Source: Aquarana catesbeiana (taxonomy: Eukaryota > Chordata > Amphibia > Anura > Ranidae). Taken from it: 64,000 nt of DNA. Of this stretch, positions 21,337-32,191 are shown piece after piece. The notes below the pieces were generated by a model. It searched no databases. It saw only the letters and a list, made by a program, of their open reading frames with translations, and was not told the origin of the DNA. The stretch covers positions 54,310,408 through 54,374,407 of the forward strand of contig NC_133327.1 in the NCBI RefSeq assembly GCF_042186555.1, in the 5' to 3' direction. Every line of letters starts with the position of its first letter. The stretch's first letter is position 1. A program made the translations under genes and the position numbers.

Positions 21337-23718
21337 TAGGGATGGTTGAACGGTAAGGCCAGAGCTTAAGTTCGGCTAAAATTTGGTTGTTCGGATGTTC
21401 CGCGAACATGGAACAATATGCGGTGTTTGGGGCAAATTCGAAAGCCGCCGAAACACCGCTAAAGTCTATGGGACACTAACATGAAAAATCAAAAGTGCTC
21501 ATTTTAAAGGCTTATATGCAAGTTATTGTCATAAAAAGTGTTTGGGGACCCGGGTCCTACACCAAGGGACATGTATCAATGCAAATTTTTTTTTTAAAAA
21601 CGGCCGTTTTTTCGGGAGCAGTGATTTTTTTAATGCTTAAAGTGAAACAATAAAAATGAAATATTCCTTTAAATATCGTGCTTGGGGGGTGTCTATAGTA
21701 TGCCTGTAAAGTGGCGCATTTTTCTCGTGTTTAGAATAATACCACAGCAAAATGACATTTCTAAAGGAAAAATTGTCATTTAAAACTGATCGCGGCTGTA
21801 ATGAATGATAAAACTTATAGAAAAAAAGGGCATGGGTTCCTCCCAGTCCATTACCAGGCCCTTTGGGTCTGGTATGAATATTAAGGGGAACCCTGAATCG
21901 AAAACAAAAAAAAATTGTCTGGGGGTCCCCCCAAAATCCATACCAGGTCCTTCAGGTCTGGAATGGAAATCAAGGGGAACCCTGCACCAAATTTAAAAAA
22001 AAATGGCGTAGGGGTCCCCCCAAAATCCATACCAGACCCTTATCTGAGCACGCAACCTGGCAGGCCACAGGAAAAGAGGGGGGATGAGAGAGCGCCCCCC
22101 TCCTGAACCGTACCAGGCCACATGCCCTCAACATGGGGAGAGTGCTTTGGGGTCTGACCCCCAAAGCACCTTGTCCCCATGTTGATGGGGACAAGGGCCT
22201 CATCCCCACAACCCTTTGCCCATTGGTTGTGGGGATATGCGGGTGGGAGGTTTATCGGAATCTGGAAGCCCCCTTTAACAAGGGGACCCCCAGATCCCGG
22301 CCTCCCCCCTGTGTGAATTGGTTACGGGGTACATTGTACTCCTACCATTTCACAAAAAAAGTCTCAAAATGGTAAAAAAGACAAGAGACAGCTTGGGACA
22401 AGTCCTTTATTAAAAAATAAAAAAAATAAAAATGTCCAGCGATGTAAATTCACGCCGCCCGACAGACCAAAAAAAAAAGCCGCAACCGTTCCGCCTTCAT
22501 GGGAGGCTACCGCCGACTTTTTTTTTTCCGGTGAATTTACATCGCTGGACATTTTTGTTTTTTTATTTTTTTAATAAAGGACTTGTCCCAAGCTGTTTCT
22601 TGTCTTTTTTACCATTTTTGACACTTTTTTTGTGAAATGGTAGGGGTACAATGTACCCCGTTACCAATTTACACAGGGGGAGGCCAGGATCTGGGGGTCC
22701 CCTTGTTAAAGGGGCTTCCAGATTCCGATAAGCCCCCCATCCGCATACCCCCACAACCACCAGGCAAGGGTTGTGGGGATGAGGCCCTTGCCCCCATCAA
22801 CATGGGGACAAGGTGCTTTGGGGGGCTACTCCAAAGCACCCTCCCTATGTTGAGGCAATGTGGCCTGGTACGGTTCAGGGGGGGCGCTCTCTCATCCCCC
22901 CTCTTTTCCTGCAGCCTGCCAGGTTGCGTGCTCAGATAAGGGTCTGGTATGGATTTTGGGGGGACCCCTACGCCATTTTAAAAAAAAATTTTGGCACAGG
23001 GTTGCCCCTAAAATCCACACCAGACCTGAAGGGTCCAGTATGGATTTTGGGGGGGACCCCTATGCCATTTTTTAAAATTTGGCGTAGGGTTCCCCTTAAT
23101 TTCCATATCAGACCTGAAGGGCCTGATATGGATTTTAGGGGGAACCCCACGCAATTTTTAAAAAAATTTTAGTTCGGGGTTCCTCTTAATGTTCATACCA
23201 GACCCAAAGGGCCTGGTAATGGACTGGGGGGGACCCATGCCCTTTTTTTCAATGAGTTGTATCTATATTGCCGAGACCCGACAATTCATTACAACCGCGA
23301 TCAGTTTTAAATGATAATGTTTCCTTTAGAAATGTCATTTTGCTGTGGTACTGTTCTAAACACAGGAAAAATGCACCGCTTTACAGGCATACTATAGACA
23401 CCCCCCAGGCACGATATTTAAAGGAATATTTCAATTTAATTTTTTCACTTTAAGCATTAAAAAATCACTGCTCCCAAAAAAAAAGGCCGTTTTAAAAAAA
23501 AAAAACATTTGCATTGATACATGTCCCCTGGGGTAGGACCCGGGTCCCCAAACACTTTTTATGACTGTAACTTCCATATAAGCCTTTAAAATGAGCACTT
23601 TTGATTTTTCATGTTCATGTCCCATAGACTTTAACGGTGTTCGCGTGTTCTTCCGAATGTTTTGCCTGTTCAGATGTTCTGGTGCGAACCGAACTGGGGG
23701 GTGTTTGGCTCATCCGTA
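21337..23718. mobile_element. Giant palindromic element (~2.4 kb)
   Basis: The whole interval is an imperfect inverted repeat with its centre near 22493. The ends TAGGGATG / CATCCGTA, the block CATTTTAAAGG with AAAAGTGTTTGGGGACCCGG (21525-21550 and inverse at 23540-23560), GGGGGGTGTCTATAGTATGC (21684 and inverse at 23390) and the innermost GTCCAGCGATGTAAATTCAC (22435 and inverse at 22531) all pair. Arms are about 1.1 kb. Inside the arms are smaller palindromes built on CCATACCAGACC / GGTCTGGTATGG. No transposase is present. One arm-like segment recurs at 45428-45840 within the hAT region. Confidence 0.85.
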
Positions 23719-23721
23719 GTG

Positions 23722-23810
23722 GTGGGACATTAGAGTGTAATATCCTCTGGTGCTGAGATTGATGTGACGGGCGCAATGTGTTTTTAGTACAGCGCTGTGG
23801 AACTTTTTAA
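23722..23810 (+). repeat. Interspersed repeat, copy 2
   Basis: GGTGGGACATTAGAGTGTAATATCC and TACAGCGCTGTGGAA match the repeat at 21203-21336 in direct orientation. Confidence 0.5.
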
Positions 23811-24260
23811 AAACTCGCTCATCCATGTCTTTATGGACGTTGCTTTGTGCACTGGTGCGCAATCATGTTGGAACAGGAAGGGGCCATCCCAAAACTGTTC
23901 CCACACAGTTGGGAGCATGAAATTGTCCGAAATGTCTTGGTATGCTGACGCCTTAAGAGTTCCCTTCACTGGAACTAAGGGGTCAAGCCCAACCCCTGGA
24001 AAAACAACCCCACACCATAATCCCCCCTCCACCAAATGATTTTGACCAGTACATAAAGCAAGGTCCATAAAGACATGGATGAGCGAGTTTGGGGTGAAGG
24101 AACTGCGAGCCAGGCCTTCTCGTACACATCAGTGTCTGATCTCACAAATGCGCTTCTGGAAGAATGGTCAAACATTCCCATAGACACACTCCTAATACTT
24201 GTGGAAAGCCTTCCCAGAGGAGTTGAAGCTGTTAGAGGAAATTAACTGTAGTTCAATCTG
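23811..24260. pseudogene. Second Tc1-type transposase, rearranged head to head
   Basis: The minus strand at 23784-24068 encodes a transposase catalytic segment (LFQHDCAPVHKATSIKTW, second Asp of the triad). The plus strand from 24061 continues with the C-terminal part (TWMSEF, RARPSRT, LPRGVEAV-like codons) of the same protein family. The two halves meet in a 28-bp inverted repeat (23813-23840 and 24064-24091) that encodes the same KTWMSEF codons on both sides. The family differs from the Tc1 at 11369-14022. Part of the catalytic region, including the Glu, is missing. Nonfunctional. Confidence 0.75.
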
Positions 24261-24550
24261 TATATTTATTAAGAGAGTTACAAACTCATCAAAATGAAAG
24301 TTTTGGACCCGTCAAGATTCATCATCTGGTATGACAAGAATAAAGATCAACACAAATCACGTTGGCTGACAGCTGATCACGTGGTAAGGGGCCGGGATCG
24401 GGATCTGTGATCACCCGAGTCTCATTGACTTGGGTGATCAAAGCGCGCGCCATGCGCGCCTTCATGGGGGCGTGGCGAGCCTGCAAAGGGGAGGCCGTCT
24501 ATTGACAAAGCAGATCCGCGATGTAGCCGTCATTCAGCTATAGTGCGGAT

Positions 24551-24710
24551 GTGAAGCAGTTAAAAGCAAAAGCTAGCCCAAGGAAAGCAAAGGGATTAGA
24601 GGGGGGAGACAAGAGCATTGGAGATTTGAGTGAATTGTGGAATTCCCCATTAAAAGCAAAAGCTAGCCAAAGAAAATCAAATGCATTAGAGAGGGGAGCT
24701 CATGCCCTTT
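24551..24710 (+). repeat. Imperfect tandem duplication, ~91-bp unit
   Basis: TTAAAAGCAAAAGCTAGCC...AAATGCATTAGAGNGGGGAG occurs at about 24560 and again at about 24651. Weak evidence for a two-copy minisatellite. Confidence 0.6.
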
Positions 24711-25631
24711 TAGGCCTTAAAAAAGGATCTAGAGGAGCGAGAGTCTTTTTACATAATTTTAACAAGGAACATGTCACATGTTGGTAACGTAACATGCTCA
24801 TATGACCTGTGTGCAAATCTCTTAAAAAAAATACATAAAGGTGAACCAGCTTAAAAAAAAATTGTCACGAGTTACGTATTTCCACAAAGATTAGAGGTGC
24901 GCCCTTTTAACGCATGCAACTGCATGTACGTTGCTTAACACCTACTAAGATTTTGGGCGCGCAATGTAAAAACTCATGTGCACGGGTGCAAGAGTCGCTT
25001 GCGCATGCGCAATGCTTACATGTAACTCACGCAGTTCTAAATGTACTTGCAGGCGCAGCAGGTTGTCTCGGAAAAAGTTACTTTCTCATTCTATTTTGGG
25101 CATGTCTGTTACTTGGGCAGTTGTTACTAAACTTCCTCACATCACCCCATAATATTGGCATCTCCATCTTCTGTCAATATGGAAATGGAGATGCCATGCG
25201 CCATGTCCATGTAGGCATACAGATTGCATTCTCTCGTGCGTTGAGATCGCTATAGTAAATGGTGGGTTCAAGCTCTGCTACCGGCGCACAGTGTCATAAA
25301 TATGGAACTGTGCGTTGCACCTCACCGTGCGCCTCTACTGACGGCGCACTGCTTTAGTAGATCAACCCCACAGTATAACAATGTTCACTGCCACCTTCAC
25401 CTGTAATAAAGGAAGTTAATACAAACAGACCATTTAACCTCCAGAAGATTTTATCCCCTTTATGACCAGAGCATTTTTTGATATTCAGCACTGTGCTACT
25501 TTACCTGGCAATTGTGTGATCATGCAACACTGTATGCAAATAATTCAATTTATATAATTTTTTCACACAAATACAGCATTTTTCACACAAATAGGTATTC
25601 GATCAACACTGGGTTCTTTACTTTTTGCTAT
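24711..25631. other. No gene; probable decayed MITE sequence
   Basis: GC-rich palindromic words such as GCGCATGCGC (25007) and GCGCACTG/CAGTGCGC-like pairs near 25330 suggest an old element, but no borders could be fixed. Confidence 0.3.
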
Positions 25632-26152
25632 ATACTGTATTTATTGGCGTATAACACTCACTTTTTTACCATGAAAATCGGGTGCAAATAGCGTGTGCGT
25701 GTTATACGCCAATACTTCAATTTTAGCTGCCTCGGAGGGGACAAGGAGGGGGGCCAGACGAGCGCCAGACGAGCGCTGTCAGATTACATACAGCGAGAAT
25801 CTCCTGTTTACTTGGCAGCCTCTGTAATAGGAAGTCCTGTCTCCTGGGCCGCTATTGGACCACTGTTCTGTCTATCATAGGAGATTCTCTTTGTATGTAA
25901 TCTGTCGGCGCTCGTCCCGCCCCCTCCCTGTCCCCTCTAGGCTGCAGGTGAACGTCAATCAGGCTGCACTGATGGCAATGGTGAGGCTGCTGCATTGAAG
26001 GCTTTTGTGAGGCTGTATTGATGTGGATTGATGAGGCTGCAGATGGGCACTGACCCTTATTTTGCTCCAAAGTTCCTTATTTAAAATTTTAGTTTTTTCC
26101 TGAAACTATCTCTTAAAATTAATGTGCATGTTATACGCCGATAAATACGGGT
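25632..26152. mobile_element. MITE with ~33-bp inverted ends
   Basis: The left end TACTGTATTTATTGGCGTAT pairs with the right end ATACGCCGATAAATACGGGTA. The left end also has a second inner copy in reverse (GTTATACGCCAATA at 25700). An inner inverted pair (CAGATTACATACAG at 25782 and CTTTGTATGTAATCTG at 25889) supports a fold-back structure. Superfamily not assigned. Confidence 0.75.
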
Positions 26153-26318
26153 AAATGAAAAAATACCAACAAATATTGAAAAAAAATACACGTTTTTCTT
26201 AGTCTGTTATAAAATTTTGTAAACAAATAATCCTTCTTCATAAATTTAGGTCAAAATGTATTCTGCTACATTTCTTTGGTAAAAAATAACCCAAATCAAT
26301 GCACAGTATATTAGTTAG

Positions 26319-26917
26319 ACTAACGGAAAATTTTGTTTAGTTTTGGTTCGTTGTCATTCGTAAAATATATAATTTCGTTCTGTTACATTCGTTATGTTAC
26401 GTTAATACATTTTTGGATAATTCGTTATTTCTGTAGAGTGTCGATATTCGTTATTCTGAATCTCGAATCATGTCGAATACATTCGTTATATGCGCTAGAA
26501 TTTCGTTCGTATTCGTTGAAATTCAATATTTATGTATGTATATGATTCGTAGTTTGGAAAGTCGTTTGTTTATTGAATCTATTCACACACACAATGACAA
26601 TATCTCTTTTCCTCTGCTCAAATACAATGCAACACCCTTCTCACTCAGTTCTCAGGAATGCACTTTGGCAGTAATCCAACCTCCAACACAAAATTAATCA
26701 GCTGATTGGACTGTAACATTTACTTTAAGTTGACCTTTTGTTTCATTAGATCTTTAACAAATTACTAAATCATGTCGAATTCATTCGTTATATCTGCTAT
26801 AATTTCTTTCGTATTAGTTGAAATTCGTTATTTTTTTATTCGGATGCATCCGAATGTCCGAAAGATGCAAAATTTGGCCGAATTTCGATTTGTTACGGAA
26901 CGAATTGCACAAGCCTA
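26319..26917. mobile_element. Putative element flanked by an 11-bp direct repeat
   Basis: ATATTAGTTAG occurs at 26308-26318 and 26918-26928. The interior is dominated by TTCGTT / AACGAA words and ends with ACGAATTGCACAAGCC, a motif common at the edge of amphibian MITEs. The inverted ends are weak, so the class is uncertain. Confidence 0.45.
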
Positions 26918-26928
26918 ATATTAGTTAG

Positions 26929-27340
26929 CTTATGTAAAAGTCTACAACTATGGTATATATAGTATACTTGAAAATTGATCAATCCTGATGTATTGCCTTT
27001 TTCATTTCTTGAGGCCCTAAAATGTCAGAGCAGTAAAAATACCTTCAAAATCACCCCATTTTGGAAAGTAGAAAATACAAGAGGCATGGTGAGTTTTTGG
27101 AAGTTGTCATTTTTTGTCACCATTTTTTGAAAAATGAACAAATTAAATAACATTTGTTTGTTTTTTCACATTTTTTTTACATACTGTCATCAGTGCAGTA
27201 CAGTGTCATCATAAGACTGGTGTGGCGGTGATCAGGGATACTGATTGGTGATAGTACAGAAAAGATACATAAATAAATAGTTTTTTAATTCAATTTTTAT
27301 TTTTTTTTTTATTTTTTTACAATTTGTTTTTCTTTTTTTA
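26929..27340. other. No gene recognised
   Basis: AT-rich. The words GTGATCAGGGAT (27229) recur at 27801 on the other side of the next MITE, suggesting that one older repeat was split. Confidence 0.35.
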
Positions 27341-27740
27341 GGCCCCTTTTACACTTATACGACTTGTCCCACAATTTTGTACTGCAAAATCGTATGACAA
27401 GTCATTCTCCATGATTTTCAATGACTACCATTCATATTGGCACGACTTTAAGTCGTGACAACTTCAAAGTAGTCCCTGCACTACTTTGGTCCAAATTCCA
27501 TGCGAGTTGATGTCCATAGACCTCAATGTTAAACCCTCAAGTAGCATGCAAATTGTACCTGAATAATATAGACACAATTTCAGTACGACTTTGTAAGCAC
27601 AAGCTGAGAATGGTTAATGCCAAAGTTGTGGCAAAGTCATACAAAGTACTGCTCCCAAATCGCAGTAAAATCGCGGCAAAATTGCGGCTGCGAAATCACA
27701 GTAAAATCGTGCGCATTTGAAGTCGCACAAGTGTGAAAGA
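27341..27740. mobile_element. MITE with TTTTACACTTATACGACTT-type ends
   Basis: The left end CCTTTTACACTTATACGACT is inverted at the right end (GTCGCACAAGTGTGAAAG, 27722-27739). The interior is rich in CGACTT/AAGTCG palindromes. The open frame at 27526-27720 is a by-product. Target duplication not clear. Confidence 0.7.
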
Positions 27741-28008
27741 TTTTTTGTTTACTTATTCTCATCAGAGAAGTTCAGTGTCACCATAGTGACACTGGGGGGG
27801 TGATCAGGGATTTTTTTTTCCAACACTATTACTGCTTATAACAGTAATGAACATTGTTATAGCAGTAGTTTTAGCTGTCATGAAAGGCTTATATTCACGA
27901 CAGCTTGCTTACTATTGTGATCTGTGATTAGCTGGCTACAGATAATCACATGATAATTCATGACTGTTTCATTTACATTGTAATCATGTAGTTGCTATGA
28001 CCAGTTGA

Positions 28009-28420
28009 CGCTATGACGAGTTGGGTCCGCAGGGTCTGGAAAAGTTCCAGCCGCGCATTCTTATCTGGGGGGGCATACACGTTGATGAGCCCAGTTCTTC
28101 CACCCATGAGCCGTCTATGACCAGAAGACGGCCACAGACTAGCTCATGGATGTAGTCAACCGTGAAGCCCCTGACAAGAATGGCTACACCTGCAGACTTA
28201 CAATCGCCACCCCCAGACCAGTAGGAGGGACCAAGGGTCCACTGGGAGGTCAGATGAGTGTACCTCCTCAAGGGAGGAAGGGCGCACTCCTAAAGCATGT
28301 AGACATCACTCTGATGAGTAGAAAGAAAGGTCAGCACCACTTGCCTTCTAGATGTATCCTTGATACTCCTCACATTAATGGAAAAGATGGAGATCTCAGC
28401 CATAATAAAAAAGGGTATGA
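28009..28420 (-). pseudogene. Tx1 L1 ORF2 endonuclease N-terminus (inverted segment)
   Basis: The minus strand encodes RRYTHLTSQWTLGPSYWSGG and CKSAGVAILVRG, nearly identical to residues about 47-80 of the intact ORF2 at 53823-57203. A small deletion changes the frame after ILVRG, and the sequence ends at the TLRTQLV-equivalent codons at 28009. Only about a tenth of ORF2 is present. Confidence 0.9.
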
Positions 28421-28423
28421 GGT

Positions 28424-29010
28424 CTAGTCAGCAAGGGGCCGAACTGACCTCCCTGGAAGGGGGGGTGACTCTTCCATTGCATCTTCTGCCTGTCCTGTGT
28501 TTTGGGTCAGACCCAGCTCCTCAAGGACAGCATCCATCATCTTCTGGTTGATGTTGAGTTTGAGGTTGAAGGTGAGGGTGAGGTCAGGCTCGGAGTCTGC
28601 CGTGATCTCCTCCTCCACTCCCTTCTCCTCCCCCGTAGACTCTAGGTCCTCCACTACTCGCTCTGGTCCATCGCTGTCGCTCTGGACCCCGTTGGGCCGT
28701 TTGGTGGAGGTGGTGGGTTCCTCTGCTGTTGGGCTCTCTGTCTTCCGTTTCTGGCTTCCTTGTTGGGCCACTGGCAGGGGTGATGGGAGGTGGGAGGGCA
28801 GGTAAGTCCTCCAGGGAGGACAGGTTCGGGGGGAGGGGTGGGGAGGGTTTCCTCTGGCACAGAGGGGGTGGGTGGGGGTGTGCTGGAGGCAGGGGGTGGG
28901 GCAGGGGCAGGGGGCGGGAGTGGACTTACCTGTGGCCTTTCGAGGCTCCTTTGGCTTCTTTGGCTTGTTTTCATGGCCTTTCTCGCTCCCTCCCTCCTCG
29001 CTCACAGATA
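28424..29010 (-). pseudogene. Tx1 L1 ORF1 C-terminal part (inverted segment)
   Basis: Minus-strand frame related to the C-terminal 170 residues of the intact ORF1 (KPKEPRKATGKSTPAP, proline-rich linker, SPTAEEPTTSTKR, VLEELGLTQNTGQAEDA). The zinc-knuckle part is missing. The proline-rich linker is frame-shifted relative to the intact copy, giving a Cys-rich reading in the open frame. Part of it is present twice because of the junction duplication. Confidence 0.88.
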
Positions 29011-29154
29011 GACAGACGGGAGGCCAAGTGCTCACTCTACATGGACCTGTGGCCTTTCGAGGATCCTTTGGCTTGTTTTCTTGGCCTTTCTCGCTCCCTC
29101 CCTCCTCGCTCACAGATAGATAGACGGGAGGCCAAGTGCTCACTCTACATGGAC
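28930..29154 (+). repeat. Tandem duplication of the inversion junction (117 + 108 bp)
   Basis: Unit 1 28930-29046, unit 2 29047-29154. Both start CTGTGGCCTTTCGAGG and end CTCTACATGGAC, and each contains the whole ORF1-antisense / ORF2-sense breakpoint. Unit 2 lacks 9 bp near its start. Confidence 0.95.
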
Positions 29155-30402
29155 GATGTGACGGTGTTCTGTGCTGATCGGCGCTCCATCTACACACTCA
29201 CCCAGACCTGTGAGGACTTCGGCCAAGCTTCAGGGGCAAAGGTCAACTGCGGGAAGTCAGAGGTCGTGCTCTTCGGAAAGTGGTTCCTGCCTTCTTCTGC
29301 AGCCATTCCTTTTAGTATGGTTTGGAGCTGAGGACGCAGCCCTGAAGTCCTGGGAGGAGAGACTGGCCAAGATGAGACAAAAGTTTAGAATTTGGAGCCT
29401 CAGAGAACTCACCATCGAAGGTAAAACACTGGTACTCTGCAGCGAGATTCTCCCTGTGTTGCAGTACCTCGCCCAGGCCTGGCCCCCCCGGGTTAACACC
29501 TGCAAGGCCATCACCAGGGCGGTGTTTCACTTCTTCTGGAACTCCAAAATGGACAGAGTGAAGCGGGCGGTTATGTTCAAGGAACCTCTTAAGGGTGGTA
29601 AGGGCGTGCCTGACATCGCCACTCTACTGAGGGTGTTCTTTGCCTGTAACTGCATCCGCAGGACTTTGTTTGACAGAACTGTAGACTCTGGTGGTAACTC
29701 CATGTCCCGTTTTTTCCTCCTGCCTCTTTGGAGGTCCCTTGGATAGGACAAATGGGGCAGCTCCATCCCCTACAACTGGGACACCCCTTGGTACTACTTG
29801 GACACTTTCAAGTTTATTAAGGAGTTGGGCTGACTTGTGGAAGCCAAAAACAATCCACAAGTTGATTAGAGCATCTGACATTGTTGAGACTGTTCCAGGC
29901 CTCCCTTCAGCCACTTGAAAAGTGGTGTGGAGGAATGTTTTTCAAAGAGACTCACCAACAGGCACAAATATCTGGCATGGATGGCAATCCAAGAGGGATT
30001 GCCACTCAGGACATTCATGCATGCCAGAAACCTGTGCAGATACAAGAACTGCCCTTTTTGCATCATCCAGGAGGAAACTGCTTTGCATGTTTTCTGGGAG
30101 TGCCCCTTTGCACAGGACCTGTTGAGGTCCTTGGAACCAGAACTTAAAGACTTTGTACCACAGACTGCAATCACACACTTTGGTGTGTTGAATGGATTCT
30201 TCTGTGGAACTCATTCACAGGAGGACATTGACAGTGCCTGGCGGGTGCTGTGTTGCTTTAAGGATGCTGTATGGTGCGCCAGAAAGCACCTCATCCACCA
30301 GCGGAAGAGGATGTCCATTGAGGACTGTCACAGACTGGTCCACAGTCTGCTCAGGGACTATCACTTGATGGACTTTAAGGAGGAAGAGGAGGTCTTAGGA
30401 TT
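29011..30402 (+). pseudogene. Tx1 L1 ORF2 C-terminal half (sense segment), broken
   Basis: Begins just before the RT active site (LYMDDVTVFCADRRS) and runs through the thumb, the FHFFWNSKMDRVKRAV region and the CPFCIIQEETALHVFWECPF zinc motif to the end KEEEEV. There is a deletion near 29320 (KTDFIKIL-equivalent codons), a TAG at 29744, a 7-codon deletion near 29830 and a frame change near 29940. Otherwise about 95% alike by eye to the intact copy. Followed by the same 3' UTR as the other copies. Confidence 0.9.
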
Positions 30403-31210
30403 TCCCCTCCCCCACCCTCTCCTCCCTGTATCCTTTGGTAGTTCAATAAAGCTTCGGGCCTCTGAACAATTTCTCCCTCCCCTTCCCCACCTCCTCCCCA
30501 CCCACATCACATCCGTTGTCAGTTGAATGCTATTTTGACAGTATGACTTGACATTTTGTGACATGTTTTTGAAATAATGCTTTTAGGGTAATGCGGCGTC
30601 ATGCATGATGTGATGTTTCGGGGTACCATTACTCTGCGCAACACATCAGGCATCATACCGCAGGATGAATGTAATTTATTTGTATGCTTGGAAATGTATT
30701 GTTATGTAGTGTATTTATGCGCTGTGTCGCAGTACAGAGTGGAATGTACCCTGTTGAAGTATTTGTTTTTTTGTATATTTTCTTGCAAAATAAAGTATAC
30801 ATTTTTGAAAAAAAAAAACAAACAATCTACTTGGCCCATACATAGGTAATAATCACAATTCATACATTTCTATTTCTCATATACTTATTACACAACATAC
30901 AGTTACTTACAACATACAGTGACTTACACAGGGGTCATAGTACCTGTGTAGTGTGAGCACCTGAGTGTTGTCTGAGTAGTGTGTGTGGATCGTTAGTACT
31001 TGTGTATTGTGTACTGTATACTTGAATATTGCGAGTGCACGTAGGTCTGCGACTGTTCTGCGATTGCACGTAGGTCTGTGAGTACCTGTGTATTGTCTTG
31101 TTGTGTACCTGTGTACCTGTGTATTGTCTGAGTATTAGTGCCAGGAAGCTAGCTGTTAGGTAATTTGAACAGGGTAAAATCCCCAATCCTCACTAAATTT
31201 AATAGGTACG

Positions 31211-32191
31211 ATGCCCGACGGGTGTGGAGAGGCGACTCTTTGTACATCTTGCTGTATGTATGCGTTCCTTGATCATCCGATCGAGGGCGAATACTGCTGT
31301 GCAAAATGTAAGCACATTGTTTCCCTGGAAGCCCAGGTTCTGAATCTGGGGAAGCAACTGTCAGCACTGAGAAGTCCCTCCATACTAAAGGAGAGCCAGG
31401 AACGTACACGGCAGGTGCTGGCAGGGGCCAGCACAGAGGCGGGTGGAGACAAAGAGGTGCAGGCACTAGCAAAGAGTAGATGGGTGACAGTCAGGAGGGG
31501 TAGAAGGGGAAGTGCCAGGGAGGCCGATCCAGGACTGGAGCATCCCAATAATTACGCTCCATTGAGTGACATTGGTGAAACCAGGCAGGGACCAGCACTG
31601 CTGGAGCTGAGGGACTCTCCTAGCTGCCGGGGGAAGAACTCCTCCAGTGAGAGTGGGGGGGCAGCAAAGGGAAAGGAAAGACAGATTCTGGTGGTAGGGG
31701 ACTCAATTCTTAGAAGGACAGAGAGGGCAATCTGTAACCAAGACCTGAAGCGCCGAACAGTATGTTGTCTACCGGGCGCTCGGATTCAGCACATCACGGA
31801 TCTTGTGGACAGATTCCTGGGAGGGGCTGGGGAAGACCCGGCTGTCATGGTGCACGTTGGCACCAATGACAAAGTCAGAGGCAGATGGAGTGTCCTAAAG
31901 AACAATTTTAGGGACTTAGGAGCTAAATTGAGGAAAAGGACCTCCAAGGTAGTATTCTCAGGAATACTACCGGTACATCGAGCCACACCAGAAAGGCAGA
32001 GGGAGATTAGGGAAGTAAACAAGTGGCTGAAGAGCTGGTGTATTAAGGAGGGGTTTGGGTTCCTGGAGGACTGGGCCAACTTCTCAGTTGGTAACCGGTA
32101 CTATAGAAGGGACGGACTGCACCTAAATGAGGAGGGTGCAGATCTGCTGGGAATGAAGATGGCCAAAAAGTTAGAGGGGTTTTTAAACTAG
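31211..32191 (+). CDS. CR1 ORF1 protein with zinc-binding N-terminus and SGNH esterase domain
   Basis: Intact 326-codon frame. Residues 5-33 hold a cysteine cluster (C5, C11, C14, C15, C29, C30, C33; PHD-like spacing). Residues about 40-155 are charged and low complexity. Residues about 158-326 form an SGNH/GDSL-type esterase: VVGDSILRR with the nucleophile at Ser165, VHVGTND with Asn219, and RDGLHLNEEG giving Asp301 and His304. CR1-group ORF1 proteins are known to carry such an esterase; its role in retrotransposition is thought to involve RNA or membrane association and is not settled. All three active-site blocks are preserved and no stop occurs, unusual next to the wrecked ORF2. The alternative that it is expressed by itself is not supported by any sequence signal. 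Confidence 0.88.
   Translation: MPDGCGEATLCTSCCMYAFLDHPIEGEYCCAKCKHIVSLEAQVLNLGKQLSALRSPSILKESQERTRQVLAGASTEAGGDKEVQALAKSRWVTVRRGRRGSAREADPGLEHPNNYAPLSDIGETRQGPALLELRDSPSCRGKNSSSESGGAAKGKERQILVVGDSILRRTERAICNQDLKRRTVCCLPGARIQHITDLVDRFLGGAGEDPAVMVHVGTNDKVRGRWSVLKNNFRDLGAKLRKRTSKVVFSGILPVHRATPERQREIREVNKWLKSWCIKEGFGFLEDWANFSVGNRYYRRDGLHLNEEGADLLGMKMAKKLEGFLN

Larger units (their letters stand above)
28009..30818 (+). mobile_element. Tx1-clade L1 with inverted 5' part
   Basis: 28009 to about 29010 is Tx1 L1 sequence on the minus strand (end of ORF1 and start of ORF2). From about 29011 to 30818 the element runs on the plus strand (ORF2 from the RT active site to the 3' UTR, ending AATAAAGTATAC plus an A-rich tail). 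This is the arrangement produced by twin priming during target-primed reverse transcription, except that about 1.7 kb of ORF2 between the two parts is missing. The junction itself is tandemly duplicated (28930-29154). Confidence 0.88.

Noticed and set aside
28729..29331. 200-codon open frame joining a Gly-rich part to an RT motif (YMDDV)
   Set aside because: It crosses the inversion junction: the first part is antisense to ORF1 of the Tx1 element, the second is sense ORF2. It is a chance fusion.
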